DNA from: Anthostomella pinea
Taxonomy: Eukaryota; Ascomycota; Sordariomycetes; Xylariales; Xylariaceae
Assembly: GCA_963556695.1 (NCBI GenBank)
Contig: CAUWAG010000018.1
Location: 1,550,001 to 1,614,000 of the forward strand
Direction: 5' to 3'
Length of the DNA stretch: 64,000 nt
Shown piece by piece: positions 10,351-20,806 of this stretch. The position numbers were made by a program, and so were the translations under genes. The first letter of the stretch is position 1; every line of letters begins with the position of its first letter. The notes beneath the pieces were generated by a model, which was not told the origin of the DNA, searched no databases, and saw only the letters and a list, made by a program, of their open reading frames with translations.

Positions 10351-13094
10351 AATAGGCAGAGTGGGTCCTGGCGCCTGAACTGGATGATTTAACAGTGCAT
10401 TCATGCACTGAAGCTTGGGTGTTGAGCGAGCTGTCTGCATGTTGGGGTCATAGGCGGGTGCTGATGATTTCACCATACCACTTTGGTGCTGCACCCACCA
10501 AGCGAGTAGACTTTCATCATGACCTACTGCATCATCTGAAAAATCTCGATATGTCGGCTACAGAGCTATGGTAGGTACCATGATGTCTAGTCACTTTGGG
10601 GGGCATTTCGAGTCGCTCCAGGTCTTGAGGATGGGGTTTGAGATCAGGGACCTCGCCCTTGGTTCTGCACGTGCCACATGGTGTGAAGGTATCATGAGTG
10701 CGTAAATATGGTTCTGCTCACGGCTGCATATCTATCTATACCGCCAACTTCAGAACACGTAGCATGGCACCGGTGATTATTACGATGCTATCCTGAAAGA
10801 GGTAGAGCAGCGGCGCGTACGAGACTTTAGCTCACTGCAATCGTTGCGGGCTATCATGATGAGAACAGCTAGACCTTCACATAAACCACTTCACCATCTG
10901 AATTGACATCATTTCGTATTCCTCTGTCAGTGCCACGACGCCGTGCTTATATGCCGACCAGCTTCCAAGCCCACGCGGCCCTGGGGTTCTCGATAATGTC
11001 AACCATGCAGGCAACGGTTAGGGGCCAACTTCAAGTCAAGTGTGTATGTACACCTGGGTCTTTCTTGGTCTGGTTCGCGGCTGCTGTAGGTGCATTGATT
11101 GCGATGGTGCAGTGAGTGCGATGCCGCAGGAAAAGACTGGCCGATCGCAAGCCACACTAGGGCGAAATACACCGTCATGTGATATCGCCAGCGGCCTGCA
11201 AACACGGGACAGGCTATCTGTGGTCATGCCCTGCCTGATCGTCGAGCTCTGCTTACCATGTACTCACTCATACTATTCACGAACTGCGGCTCATGGCATG
11301 TCGTCAAAAACGGCGTCCGGTCCCCACCAGTGGCTTGTGGCGTCGCCCAATCAGTCGTGCGACCGGTGCGACCGTTGCATCGCGGGGAAGACCCACTTCC
11401 CGATGTCAAACTCTCGGCGATCTGATCTGATCAGATCTTAGTGCAGATCTCGGGAGCATCCGAGATCGAGCTGAAGGCAGGAGCAGGAGGAAGGCGCAAT
11501 CGGCATCGGACTCTTCATTGTGCGGCGCACCTCGGGCCTGCCGCCACAGGTGGCAATACCTGGGTGATAGCTATGGCGGATGCGGAGACGGCTTGCGACT
11601 GAAGGAACACACAAGCGACAGAGACGATGAGCTTGAAGGCAGCAATAAACGCGCGCTTCTGGAGTATCCCGACAAATTTGATATACGAATCTAATGTCCC
11701 AATTGTTTGGTGTTGGCAGATAACTGCACCACCGATGACGATGTCCGCCGGTTGATCAGGGACGCTCGACCTTGTTCTGCGACGGGCTGGTGTTGTCTCA
11801 CAATCCCAGCAGGCTTCCCGAGCTCGTGCAGTCAGAATGCCATGCTGGCTACGGTCTACGAGCAAAGGAGTCTTGATTCCTCCCCTTCATGAGGTCGTCG
11901 CCTAAATGCAGTAGAATCTACATCGCATTGCCCCGTGGCCGGTGGCACTACCAGTTTGTAGTCATACAGCGGCATTTAATAGAGCTGCTGCAAACTTCTG
12001 ACATGCATGGTCACAGGACACCCGATATCTTGAAGGCGCAGGCGATCAAATCAGCCCCTACAAGTGCCTGAGAGCAGACATACAATGGCACCCGACTGAG
12101 GACAAACACGCGCCCGTGGGCATATACGCTCGATTCTACATTCGGAAGTAGGAACAGCGTTCGCCAGCGCCCGACCGACCCAAGTAGTACCCGTGATGAT
12201 CTACCTGCCACAGCCCTTGACAAAGCGAGAGGAAGGCCGTCCTTTGAGATGTAGAGAGGATGGGGCCGCTCTGTCTGGACTTATGGGGTAGCTGAAGGCA
12301 TCCCAATGACAATGAATGATCTATTTATGCAGCAAGCTACAGGTTCTCATGCTACGAGGGAGAATGACATGTACCACCAAGGCAGGCAGGTGGCCGCCGG
12401 ACTTGAAGCCGGCTGTGTATTTGGGGCGAGTCTTACTGAGGATATCATGTCAGGGAGAAATATACGAGATGTGCCGGTAACCACAAAGTTATCAATCAAC
12501 CATGACAACCTGATCTAATCACCATGTACTATCAGCCCTTCAGTTGAGCCATTGCAAGCATACCGATTCTCAGCAGATATACGGTCCACCGTCCCGGTTG
12601 ATGGATGAGCCTAGACCTGAAGACGGGGGCCATGGCAGGCGAAAATCTCGGGTCTTGTCTGAATGTCCCCGAAATCCGGTCAGGGCTTTATCGAGAAGGT
12701 CATGCGTATGGTTTAACGTGAGCTGGACGGGAGCTTGTCTTCGGGAGGGCAGCCATTGTATCACAGGAGAACAGAGGTGTTGGGGAGAATTATGACTCAA
12801 TTCTCACAGCTGCACCATCTCAAGGCAGCCAAACCCTAATAACGTGAAGCTGTAACCGTAAATCCGAACCATCATGCCACGTGCGTCCATGTAGAATCCC
12901 GTCCGAACCGTAAGAAGTTCCTTCAACCCTATCAACCAGTGTCTGTTTCCACCTCAACCGCTGTGATTTCATGATTAGCTTCGATCGGATGCATCTTGCA
13001 GAGATATGGGGTAACTTACCACACCTGTGACCTGTCAAGCCGTCAAGCCTCCTCATGGAGAATCGAGACAAACGCAGAAGGCGAAAGTTGCTTG
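10351..13094. other. Intergenic, no gene recognised
   Basis: About 2.7 kb contains only short overlapping frames. A perfect 14-bp palindrome GATCTGATCAGATC lies at 11424-11437. The last part (12990-13094) is the 3' flank of the Myb-like gene. Confidence 0.5.
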
Positions 13095-14046
13095 CTAGAG
13101 GTAGCCATGCGAGCCGTGGGGATACATCCAGTTCGTAGGTGTGAAACCGTAGGGGAAGGAGTTACTCATCACCGACGCCGTCGTCGGCGACGATGGGGTC
13201 CTCGGCGGCGGGGGCTGAAGCTGTTGAGGGAAACCCATGTTAGTTGCGTAGTCAAAGGTGTGTATGCCAGGGATGATGGGATTGGGTGAGTGTGGATGAG
13301 AGTGCGAATGCGAGTGCGAATGATGGTGACCACTGCCAAAGACCGGATCGGAGGAGCCCGGGTCCTGCCGTTGCGTCGCAGAGATGAGGAAGACCTCGTC
13401 ATCGTCGTCATTCGGACTCGTGTTCGAGGTAAACGTGGCGGTCTGAGACTGAGAAAGGCGCTGCTGCTGCTCCCCAGGCGTTGCGGTAGGAGTCATGCCA
13501 CCATCATTTGGTCGCTCGGTTTTCACGGTTATTGCATCTTCGAATTTGACTTCACCTTTGACTTTGGACTTCTCGGCCTTGACCGGCTCGTCGATGTCAC
13601 CGACGTCGTCCTCGACCGCGGCGAGCTTGCGCTTCTTGTTGGCAGCGCGGGGCTTGGTCTCCTTGGGCTCCTTGGTGCCCTCCTTCTTGATGGTGCCCGT
13701 GGCACCGCTGGGGGCGATGCCGTGGGCCTTCATGAGACGCTCATATCGCTTGGCGCTGTCGTGCATGATTGATTAGCTAGGCAGTTCGTGACTAGAATTG
13801 GTCGGGTAAGGGGTAGAGGGAGCGGGGGAGAAACTTACGCGGCACCTCGAGTGACAATGTCACACTCCTTGCGGACCTCCTCGAAGTCGACCTATGTCGA
13901 TTAGAACAAAGCTCGAAGAAAAGGTCGTCGAGTTTGGGTGAAGGCCAGCTGCGATGTGGTGGAAGTTTTCTTACCTTTCCAGAGGCAGAGTGGCGGATGC
14001 AAGATATGAGGAAGCGGAACTGAGAGTCATTGTCGATAGGAGGCAT
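13095..14046 (-). CDS. Myb/SANT-like DNA-binding protein (gene A, 3 exons)
   Basis: Exons are 14046-13975 (72 nt, 24 codons), 13891-13839 (53 nt) and 13755-13095. Introns 13974-13892 and 13838-13756 have GTAAGA/GTAAGT donors and ATAG/ACAG acceptors. The joined frame has 261 residues. The N-terminal 55 residues form a helix-turn-helix module: FRFLISCIRHSASGK, then VDFEEVRKECDIVTRG, then AAAKRYERLMKAHGI, the layout of short Myb-like domains common in Pezizomycotina. After it come a basic patch (RAANKKRKL), acidic Lys/Glu stretches, a Gln/Ser region, a His/Ser run (HHHSHSHSHSHPHS) and a Pro-rich tail ending YPHGSHGYL. This fits a nuclear regulator with a disordered tail. Gene G at 30802 has the same total length and the same first intron position, so the two are probably paralogues. 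Confidence 0.85.
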
Positions 14047-15002
14047 CTTGTTTGATTGAGTGATGGATGAAGTAAGTGTAGGTGTTGGTATTGGTATGTG
14101 AAGAGATCGCGGACTGCTTGAGTAGAGAGTAGTGGTAGATGTGATGATGTTTGGTGATGGAGGTTGTTGGTGGAAGGTTGACAGAGGGAGGTGTGGACAA
14201 GGTGGGTGTAGGAATGGGGTTTTATGTCGAGGCGCCAGGGAGGGTGGGTACTCTATTGTTTTTCGAATTGTAGCAACAATGTTGGATTCGAATGTGGGCT
14301 GTGCTTCTCTCGCCCTAGGGTTCAGTTGCTGGCAATAATACCATTATCCTCGCCACCAGGACTTGTGAGGTAGACGGCGAGTGCAGACTCCCCCAGGCGG
14401 AGCAGCAGTGCTCACGGCCGAGGTCACAGTGTCACTGATAGCTGTCGTCGGACGTTTGCGGACTTGGTCCAGGTCAAGGTGATCTCGTGTTCGGATATCA
14501 CACCTCGATGTCTCTCTGGGATGACAGCGATCATGGACAACGTGAGAGGTTCTTCAGACAGAGCATGTCCAAACCAGCAGCTAAAATATGGGAAATCTCC
14601 TCCTAGATACTCTCCATCTACCAGTGATTTGTCCTCTTGGTGTCTTCAATGAGCTTCGCATACATATGTATGGCTACGTGGGCTTCCCTATGATTGCCTC
14701 TACAAAGGTGCAAAGACGACGTTGCTTTGACAGGTCACGATGCATGAGCATGAAGGGCAGTGGACAAGTTGACCTTACGATTGTCTTTGTCCCATAAAGG
14801 GAATGTAACCCCATAGACCAGAGCTCATAATGAAAGCTATGCATCTAAAGAATCCAGCTTGCCAATCCTCCAATTGTCATGATATTCCTTCTTGTGCTGC
14901 GGCTGCGATGTATGCTCACGCATGATGCGGAACAGCAGTGGTGGCCACCTTAGACTTCGAATCCCCCCTCATCACCACTCATGACAGGGTCCTCATGATG
15001 TC
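14047..15002. other. Intergenic between two Myb-like genes
   Basis: This holds the promoter of gene A (14047-14250, G/T-rich on the plus strand) and the 3' flank of the frameshifted Myb-like gene. No further coding signal was seen. Confidence 0.5.
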
Positions 15003-15429
15003 CTATGTCTTCTTGGTGCCTGTCTTTCGCTTCTTCGTGGCGGGCGTGGCCTCATTGTCTCCAAGACCGTCCCCCTCATCATTAACACTCGACTTGGCTC
15101 GCTTCAGGGACTGCTTGACAGGAGTGGCCTTAGCGCCGCTGTAGTCACCGCCCACGTGTTTGTACCACTATTCAGAATAAGTATCAGCAAATGTGGCCGC
15201 CAATGGTAGTCTACAGTGATACTTACCCCGTTCTTCAGATGACGGTGAAGCGGTCTCTGGGTCCTTTACCAGCAGCGAGACCGAGCTTCTTCGGAGCGGC
15301 GTCCCAGTCTGCGCCTGGCTTCGCCGACGGCGGGCATGACTTGAGAACAGCGTTGAGCAGCTTCATCTCAACGATTGTGAGGTCCAATTCGAGGTCTTCC
15401 GCCGGTCCAGGGTTCTTCTTAGGAGGCAT
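15003..15429 (-). pseudogene. Myb/SANT-like gene with apparent frameshift (gene H)
   Basis: Exon 1 is 15429-15227, intron 15226-15168 (GTAAGT..ATAG) and exon 2 15167-15003. A 5' UTR intron 15487-15430 ends exactly before the ATG. Exon 1 encodes a Myb-like module (TIVEMKLLNAVLKSCPP, then ADWDAAPKKLGLAAGKGPRDRF). Directly after RDRF the original frame hits TGA, while the frame shifted by two bases reads RHLKNG and joins exon 2 (WYKHVGGDYSG) naturally. Exon 2 continues with a basic nuclear-type tail (KKRKTGTKKT). The spliced length is 368 nt, not a multiple of three. So either the gene is broken by a 2-nt insertion (or 1-nt loss) near 15242-15250, or the sequence has an error there. The intact ancestor would be a DNA-binding regulator. 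Confidence 0.65.
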
Positions 15430-15487
15430 CTATCAATGGTTAGTCAACCAACATCCTGGGTGAAGGAGAGAGTACAAGAATGCTTAC
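15430..15487 (-). other. 5' UTR intron of the frameshifted Myb-like gene
   Basis: Donor GTAAGC starts at 15487; branch-like GACTAAC and acceptor ATAG end at 15430, immediately before the ATG at 15429. The site is well formed, which suggests the gene was transcribed recently. Confidence 0.6.
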
Positions 15488-15889
15488 AGTCACGGATGAA
15501 AGAACCAGGGCGGTAGAATCGTATGATATTCCGAGATGATACGAGTTCAGCAGTGTTCAGAGAATAGCGGCGATTGGTTGTCGTTGAGAGAAGGTGTGCA
15601 GAGAATGGCTGATACCGGAGCGGCGATGGTAAGGGAAAAGACGTGCGCACCTGCAAATTGCTGGTTGATAAGGGTTGAGTGATTGAGTAGGTACCTCAGG
15701 TAACTACCAAGGTTATCTACCTAAGGTACACTCAGATGTGGGAAGGTGTAGGGCTGGTCGTTGCGGGCCTCCTAGTAGCTGCGACGGTGGATGGGCGCTC
15801 AGTACAAGAGGGGGCACAGCCTCACTGAAACGGAGGGATTGTAGCTTGTAGGTGCTTGCATTCACCTCATGATACCAAACCCTCTACTA

Positions 15890-16595
15890 TACAGTGGACA
15901 ACATTCTAATATCTATACAGATCATCATTAATATTAAATCGTCCCGCCGGGGACAATAAATATACGTCGATACTATTAATTTCTTATTAATTTCTTATTA
16001 ATTTCTAATTAATATTACCTTATCGCATACGGATTATCGTTTAATTTAATCTTCTTTTTGTTACGACTTTTAATAGCGCTTTTTAAGCTTTTAAGCTTTA
16101 TTACCGATTAAGTCTTTAAATCTTTATCTTTTATAGCTAATTTAATAATCTGATATATTATTTCGATATATATTTTATTTGCGATAATTGAAAGCTTTAC
16201 GGTATCGTTAAACGTTATTATTTTTTACTAGGGTTTAATATTATTAAAGCAGTTATTATTTTTTAATTTCAATATATACTTAAAGGGTTTTTATATTAAG
16301 CTCGAATAGTTTTCATTTACTATTCTCGTTTAAATTTATTAAGTCGTTAAGGTTTATATATTTATCGAATAGTTTTAAATCTCGGTTAAAATATTGCCCG
16401 AAGTTATCGTGATATTATAAAACCGTTAAGCCGTTTAAAAAATAGTTCTCATAGCCCGGCAGCTACCAGATTATATTGTTACGTATAATAAAAACTATTC
16501 AATTCGTATATTTATATATAATACGTAGAAATGATTTTCGCGAGACTTTTGTATAAAGATCCGTTTTTATATAAAGCTTTTATAACTTATTGTGA
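15890..16595. repeat. AT-rich RIP-like island
   Basis: A sharply bounded AT-rich stretch is dominated by TA, TTAA and ATTA steps (for example repeated ttattaatttct at 15977-16010), with no open frames and flanks of normal composition. This is the usual look of a repeat mutated by repeat-induced point mutation. A second, smaller AT-rich block lies at 16796-16930. The original element cannot be identified by eye. Confidence 0.7.
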
Positions 16596-17589
16596 GATTC
16601 TAGAAGGGTCATAAGCCTTTGGGGTGTGAGCGGTCGCTGCAAATGTTGTTGTCATTCTCAAGTATGCTCGGCAGGGCTAATCTACAGCTAAATACCATAC
16701 TGCACCATGCCAGGGTGTATCCACTGTTCCCTTGACAGCCCCCTAGTGGGTACTGCACCTAAGGGCACCATATCTGGGATCCAACATCTGACACTTATGA
16801 AATAAAAATATATATATAAGTAAACGAAAGTTGTATTAATAATATTAAAGTTAAAGAAAAGACGAATAAAGTTTAGCTATAAGCCATTATTATTTTTTGT
16901 TTATTTGCTTATTGTTATAACAAAGCCTGAATTAATTCCACAACATCGATATCATCTCAATCTGTTGAATGGGAGCCGGAAATAGACACCGGAAGATCTC
17001 CAGTGGGGCAGAGACGCACAGGGCATCTGACCACCAAGAAGACAGATGATCAATCTCTGTACGCTGAAGAAGCAGAGCAGAACAAGAAGAACAACAGAAC
17101 ACACTGGACAACCTAAATAATCTGAACTCACTTGCATCTAACACAATCTGCTGGGTTGGAAACACGAAGTCATTAATCTTGGAAAGGGTGGTGGCTGGTA
17201 TTCGGGATGGCTGGTGAGCCCCACATCAATGGCTACGATTGGACGGAAGTAGTTACTACTTTCAACTTCCACGGGGTCTTTGTTACACACTCACTTAGCG
17301 TTTACAGGTAGCTAATAACTGCTTTTGTAACCAAGGTTATTCATGTTCGACCACAGGCAACATTTTGGGCGTCCAGCAACCATCACTACGTCTGGCCGGG
17401 GGACCATAGGTCAAGCAACCATCAACTCAACCCAACAGCACATATGGTGTCTTTTCCTCCTGGTATATGCAAGCAGCGATAGTGGTATGTGATCTTTGCT
17501 TCAAATATCAGATAACAATTCCAATGGAAGGGATGTCAAGAAGATCGTGTATGCCAGTTCCACAAAACCAAGTACTTTGGTTGATCTAC
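16596..17589. other. Intergenic, 3' flank of the acetylesterase
   Basis: It contains the small AT-rich block at 16796-16930 and otherwise unremarkable DNA. No gene is supported; the 77-codon minus-strand frame at 16932-17165 is Cys/Leu-rich without motifs. Confidence 0.45.
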
Positions 17590-18444
17590 CTAACATGCCA
17601 GAGCCCCAGGCTCAGACACCGCTGTCCCGTTCGAGTTGAGATACGCCTTCAGCGGACTATCACCACCACAATGATACTTGACAGCCTGGACGAAAGTCTC
17701 CGCATTGATCCTCGCGCCATCCCAGTTCGTGTGCGTGTTGTCGTTAGGGTAGTACGTCTTCGCCTCGACCGAGCCAAACGACTGCCACTCCTCAACAGAG
17801 TACGCCGTGTGGTCGACCCATTGCGCAGCCGTCTGCTCAGCGACCTGCTGTGCGTAGTCGGCAAACGGCCAGTCTGCTTGCAGCGTCTCGCCAGTCCAGT
17901 AGTTCCTGTTCACCATCCCCGAGATGATCGGAACTGCGTCCTTTGCGCGGACATCGGCGATCATCGTGCGCAGATACCAGCCGAATGTCTCAACTGTCTC
18001 TTGCTGCCCGGTCGAGTTGGTGACAACGACAGTGTCGTTGCCGATCCCGGGCAGCGTAGCTCGATCGTCTGTGTCTGTCGTTGGATCGCCATCGTCGTTG
18101 TGGCCCATCTCGATGATGACAAAGTCACTAGCAGCGGCCGAGTCCAGCAGGGCGCTCCAATGGCCCTCGTTGATGAAGGATCGTGTCGAGCGGCCATTTA
18201 TGGCCAGGTTGTCTACCGAGATAGACAGATACTCTCCGATGTAATATCCCCAACTGTGGGATATTAGCAGCTTCTCTCTACCATCACTGGGTACAACGCA
18301 CCCTTGAAGAGCATTTCCAACAGCGTAGTTGGCAGTAGTTGAGTCGGAGCAGATGAGCAGCTTTGGCGTAGCTGCTGCGAGGGGTGCTGTGACAGCGACC
18401 TCGATGAGAACCAGAAGCACGGAAAGGGGCTGTGTGAGATGCAT
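17590..18444 (-). CDS. Secreted SGNH hydrolase, rhamnogalacturonan acetylesterase type (CE12-like)
   Basis: The start is ATG 18444; residues 1-26 form a signal peptide (LLVLIEVAVTAPLAAA). The SGNH blocks appear in order: block I ICSDSTTANY with nucleophile Ser35, block II NLAINGRSTRSF, block III IIEMGHNDDGD, and block V DNTHTNWDGA with the catalytic Asp and His. These match fungal enzymes that remove acetyl groups from rhamnogalacturonan I of pectin outside the cell. A 48-nt segment 18301-18254 (donor GTGCGT, branch GCTAAT, acceptor CACAG) is a likely in-frame intron; removing it gives QGWGYYIGEYL as in the family and a 268-residue protein. Keeping it adds 16 residues without a stop. It stands alone, about 1.5 kb from its neighbours. 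The substrate is inferred from the family. Confidence 0.88.
   Translation of the reverse strand: MHLTQPLSVLLVLIEVAVTAPLAAATPKLLICSDSTTANYAVGNALQGCVVPSDGREKLLISHSWGYYIGEYLSISVDNLAINGRSTRSFINEGHWSALLDSAAASDFVIIEMGHNDDGDPTTDTDDRATLPGIGNDTVVVTNSTGQQETVETFGWYLRTMIADVRAKDAVPIISGMVNRNYWTGETLQADWPFADYAQQVAEQTAAQWVDHTAYSVEEWQSFGSVEAKTYYPNDNTHTNWDGARINAETFVQAVKYHCGGDSPLKAYLNSNGTAVSEPGALAC
18254..18301 (-). other. Probable 48-nt intron in the acetylesterase
   Basis: Donor GTGCGT and acceptor CACAG with a GCTAAT branch site lie in frame within the ORF. Removing it restores the conserved GWGYYIG stretch. Its length is a multiple of three and it has no stop, so retention would give a longer protein. Confidence 0.65.
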
Positions 18445-19495
18445 GTTCGGACAGGATGCTTGTTGGTTTGCTTATACTCGCTCATCTCATCGGCAGACGG
18501 ACTGCCCTCTACTTATACTCGGTTCGTCGAGGCCGACCGGCCAGGCTTGCACCAGAAACTGGTGCCAAGATAGGCATTGACATCATCAAGGCAGACACGA
18601 CATAGAGTGCCCCGATACCTGATGGGGGTGTTGGAGGCGGGGCCATTCCGTCCGGCGCTGTCGTAGGTGGAAAGTATTGCCCCGCATGCATACCCGCTCT
18701 CCGCATTACTACACTTGAAAGGGGCGGGCGGTGGAAAGGCACACATGATCAGCCACACCGTAACCCAATGCCGGGTGTGCGGGATCAGATCTCGCGTCTC
18801 CCAAGTCAGCTTTGACCTGGTTACCGGGCCTCGACATGAACCCGAACCAAAATAGGTCTAAATTGGGCTCGGATCATGGGACCGAGGATTGGGGTCGGGT
18901 GGAGGGCGGATTCTGGCTAGGGGCATTCATGCAAATCCAGGGGCAGGGCGCACACGATGAGTTCCAAGGTTGAAACCATTGTGCTTGCGACATGTAAGAG
19001 TTGTATTGTCCCCGTCGGATCAATATGACCGCTGTGACGTCTAAGTCATCTTTGTACCACAGCAGCTCATCGCCGACCCCATTCGCCGCCAATCCGCCCC
19101 CCTGAACCCCAAACCCCAGACCAAACCCAAGCCCATAGATGGCACAAGGTGGGAGCGATTCCATGAGAGCTTTCCTAACCCGGTCCGACCACTTTCCATG
19201 ACTGCAGTACCCGCAGTCTCTGACAACCATCATTCGGTTCGTGAAAGTGTCAAGCAACACCCGAATGAGTGGGAAACCACCGCATCATGATGTTCAGGGA
19301 CGAAAAGACGCTCAGTCATCTCGACTTCGTGGAAGTGGAGGGCAATGACTACTATGTCATGTTGTCCCAGCTCAGCCTTCCATGCCGCCGTTCAGACTCC
19401 TGGACTCGATCTCCTGATTAGCTTCGTATACGGAGCAGATTGGTAGTATAACTCACCAGTGTACTACACGGGTGTGCCATATGTCCAAGGTTCTC
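18445..19495. other. Intergenic
   Basis: This holds the promoter region of the acetylesterase and the 3' flank of the next minus-strand gene. No protein-like frame is seen. The 19453-19495 part repeats coding sequence of the 19.5-20.8 kb gene in decayed form (see findings). Confidence 0.5.
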
Positions 19496-20806
19496 TCATC
19501 TCGAGTTATGGCGACACCTCTGCGCCATGTCCTCAATAGAGCGGCCGGGACCATATAGTTCGTCAATGAGGTCTTGCGCACTCTTACAGGTCGGGGTGTG
19601 ACTATCGGCGTTTCTTCGAGCTGGAGAAGGTAGCTGTGAGGTGCTTTCATCGGCCTCCGAATCATGTGCCGACTCCAAATGTCCAGGGTTCTGATAGCGA
19701 TGACACTTTTGTGCCATCTCGGCGATAGAGCGACCGGGTCCATACAGTTCGTCAATAAGTTCTTGAGCACTCTTGCGGGTCGATGTGTGCTTATCGCCGG
19801 TCTTCTGCGCTGGAGGAAGCATCTGAGAGGTACATTCGTATGAATATGTGCCAGCTGGTTTCACAAAGCCATAGCTCTCGTACGGCAAAACGTCGTCGGC
19901 CTCCTCAGGCAAGCCCATGTGAGCACCACGTGCTGGAGAGTAGATTTGAACGGGAGAATGATCGCCAGTTGATGTACGCAGATGCGGACGGTAATCGTAT
20001 GACTGCACGCTTGTTCGCAAGAGAGCCTTGTTGTTTTCGCTGTCGTCTTCAACGTCGTCGGCAGCGTATCTCGAGGTAAGGCGTGGGTTGTGGAAAGGAT
20101 CGTATTTCTCTTCTTCATCATCGTCAACGTATCTCGAGGTAAGGCGTGGGTTGTGGAAAGGATCGTAGTCCTCTTCTTCAGCGTCATCAACAGCGTATCG
20201 AGAGGATACACGTGAGATGTAGGTAGATGAAGGATTATCCTCGTTGATCTCAGGCCGCGCTCCCTTGGTGTTGACAGACAGATGGTACTCTCTATCATCA
20301 TAGTCGCTATCACCAAAGATCTTCACTCGCTTTGCGCGTTGCTGTGACTTCTCCACTGAAGTCGGCCATGACGGCTCCGGCTCATTGTGGGAATCTTCGT
20401 AAGCAGAATCCTCGTCCCACCGTCTCGGTGCCTTTCGGGTCGATGCTCTTCTCACGCTATCCGTGGCTGGTACAGCTATGCTCGCCCTCATACGCTTGAG
20501 TGGGCTGCCCTCATCGATATCGGATCCGTCGTCAATACTTCGGGATCTTTTCGTAGTGGTGCTACTGGCGAGTGCTGATCCACCGGGTGTGTTGCAAGTT
20601 CGGGCATCTGAGATCTTCGCGAGCAAATGTTCACTTGCTTTTGCGCGAGTGATTCGGGAAACGGGATTCGACTGCTCGCCATCGCTCGAGTCGCTATCAC
20701 CATACGACGCCAGATTCTTCTGACGACGCCGGCCCGCCGATTGCACGGCTTTCGCCGACTTCATTCGAGGGGGCCGAGCTTTGGCCGTTGACTTCCGACC
20801 GGCCAT
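19496..20806 (-). CDS. Hypothetical repeat-containing, probably nuclear protein
   Basis: Start chosen at ATG 20806 (context gacaATGG), giving 436 residues; an in-frame ATG at 20920 would add 38 residues of low-complexity sequence. The N-terminus is basic (GRKSTAKARPPRMKSAK), with Ser/Asp runs and KR-rich patches (SPLKRMRAS, QQRAKRVKIFG) suggesting nuclear import. Two internal repeats are clear: an acidic unit with core YDPFHNPRLTSRY occurs twice, preceded by a variant at VSSRYAVDDAEEED, and a C-terminal unit (KSAQELIDELYGPGRSI then MAQKCH) occurs twice about 70 residues apart, the second copy ending at the stop. No domain was recognised. The unit LIDELYGPGRSIAEMAQ looks like a helical protein-binding motif; that is inference. 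Confidence 0.7.
   Translation of the reverse strand: MAGRKSTAKARPPRMKSAKAVQSAGRRRQKNLASYGDSDSSDGEQSNPVSRITRAKASEHLLAKISDARTCNTPGGSALASSTTTKRSRSIDDGSDIDEGSPLKRMRASIAVPATDSVRRASTRKAPRRWDEDSAYEDSHNEPEPSWPTSVEKSQQRAKRVKIFGDSDYDDREYHLSVNTKGARPEINEDNPSSTYISRVSSRYAVDDAEEEDYDPFHNPRLTSRYVDDDEEEKYDPFHNPRLTSRYAADDVEDDSENNKALLRTSVQSYDYRPHLRTSTGDHSPVQIYSPARGAHMGLPEEADDVLPYESYGFVKPAGTYSYECTSQMLPPAQKTGDKHTSTRKSAQELIDELYGPGRSIAEMAQKCHRYQNPGHLESAHDSEADESTSQLPSPARRNADSHTPTCKSAQDLIDELYGPGRSIEDMAQRCRHNSR
20075..20215 (-). repeat. Coding tandem repeat (YDPFHNPRLTSRY units)
   Basis: The plus-strand sequence ctcgaggtaaggcgtgggtt followed by gtggaaaggatcgta occurs twice, at about 20072 and 20134, about 60 nt apart. 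A more diverged third unit lies near 20165-20210. In the gene above these encode successive acidic repeats. High nucleotide identity suggests recent expansion. Confidence 0.75.

Noticed and set aside
13290..13772. 160-codon plus-strand frame
   Set aside because: It is antisense to the last exon of Myb-like gene A.
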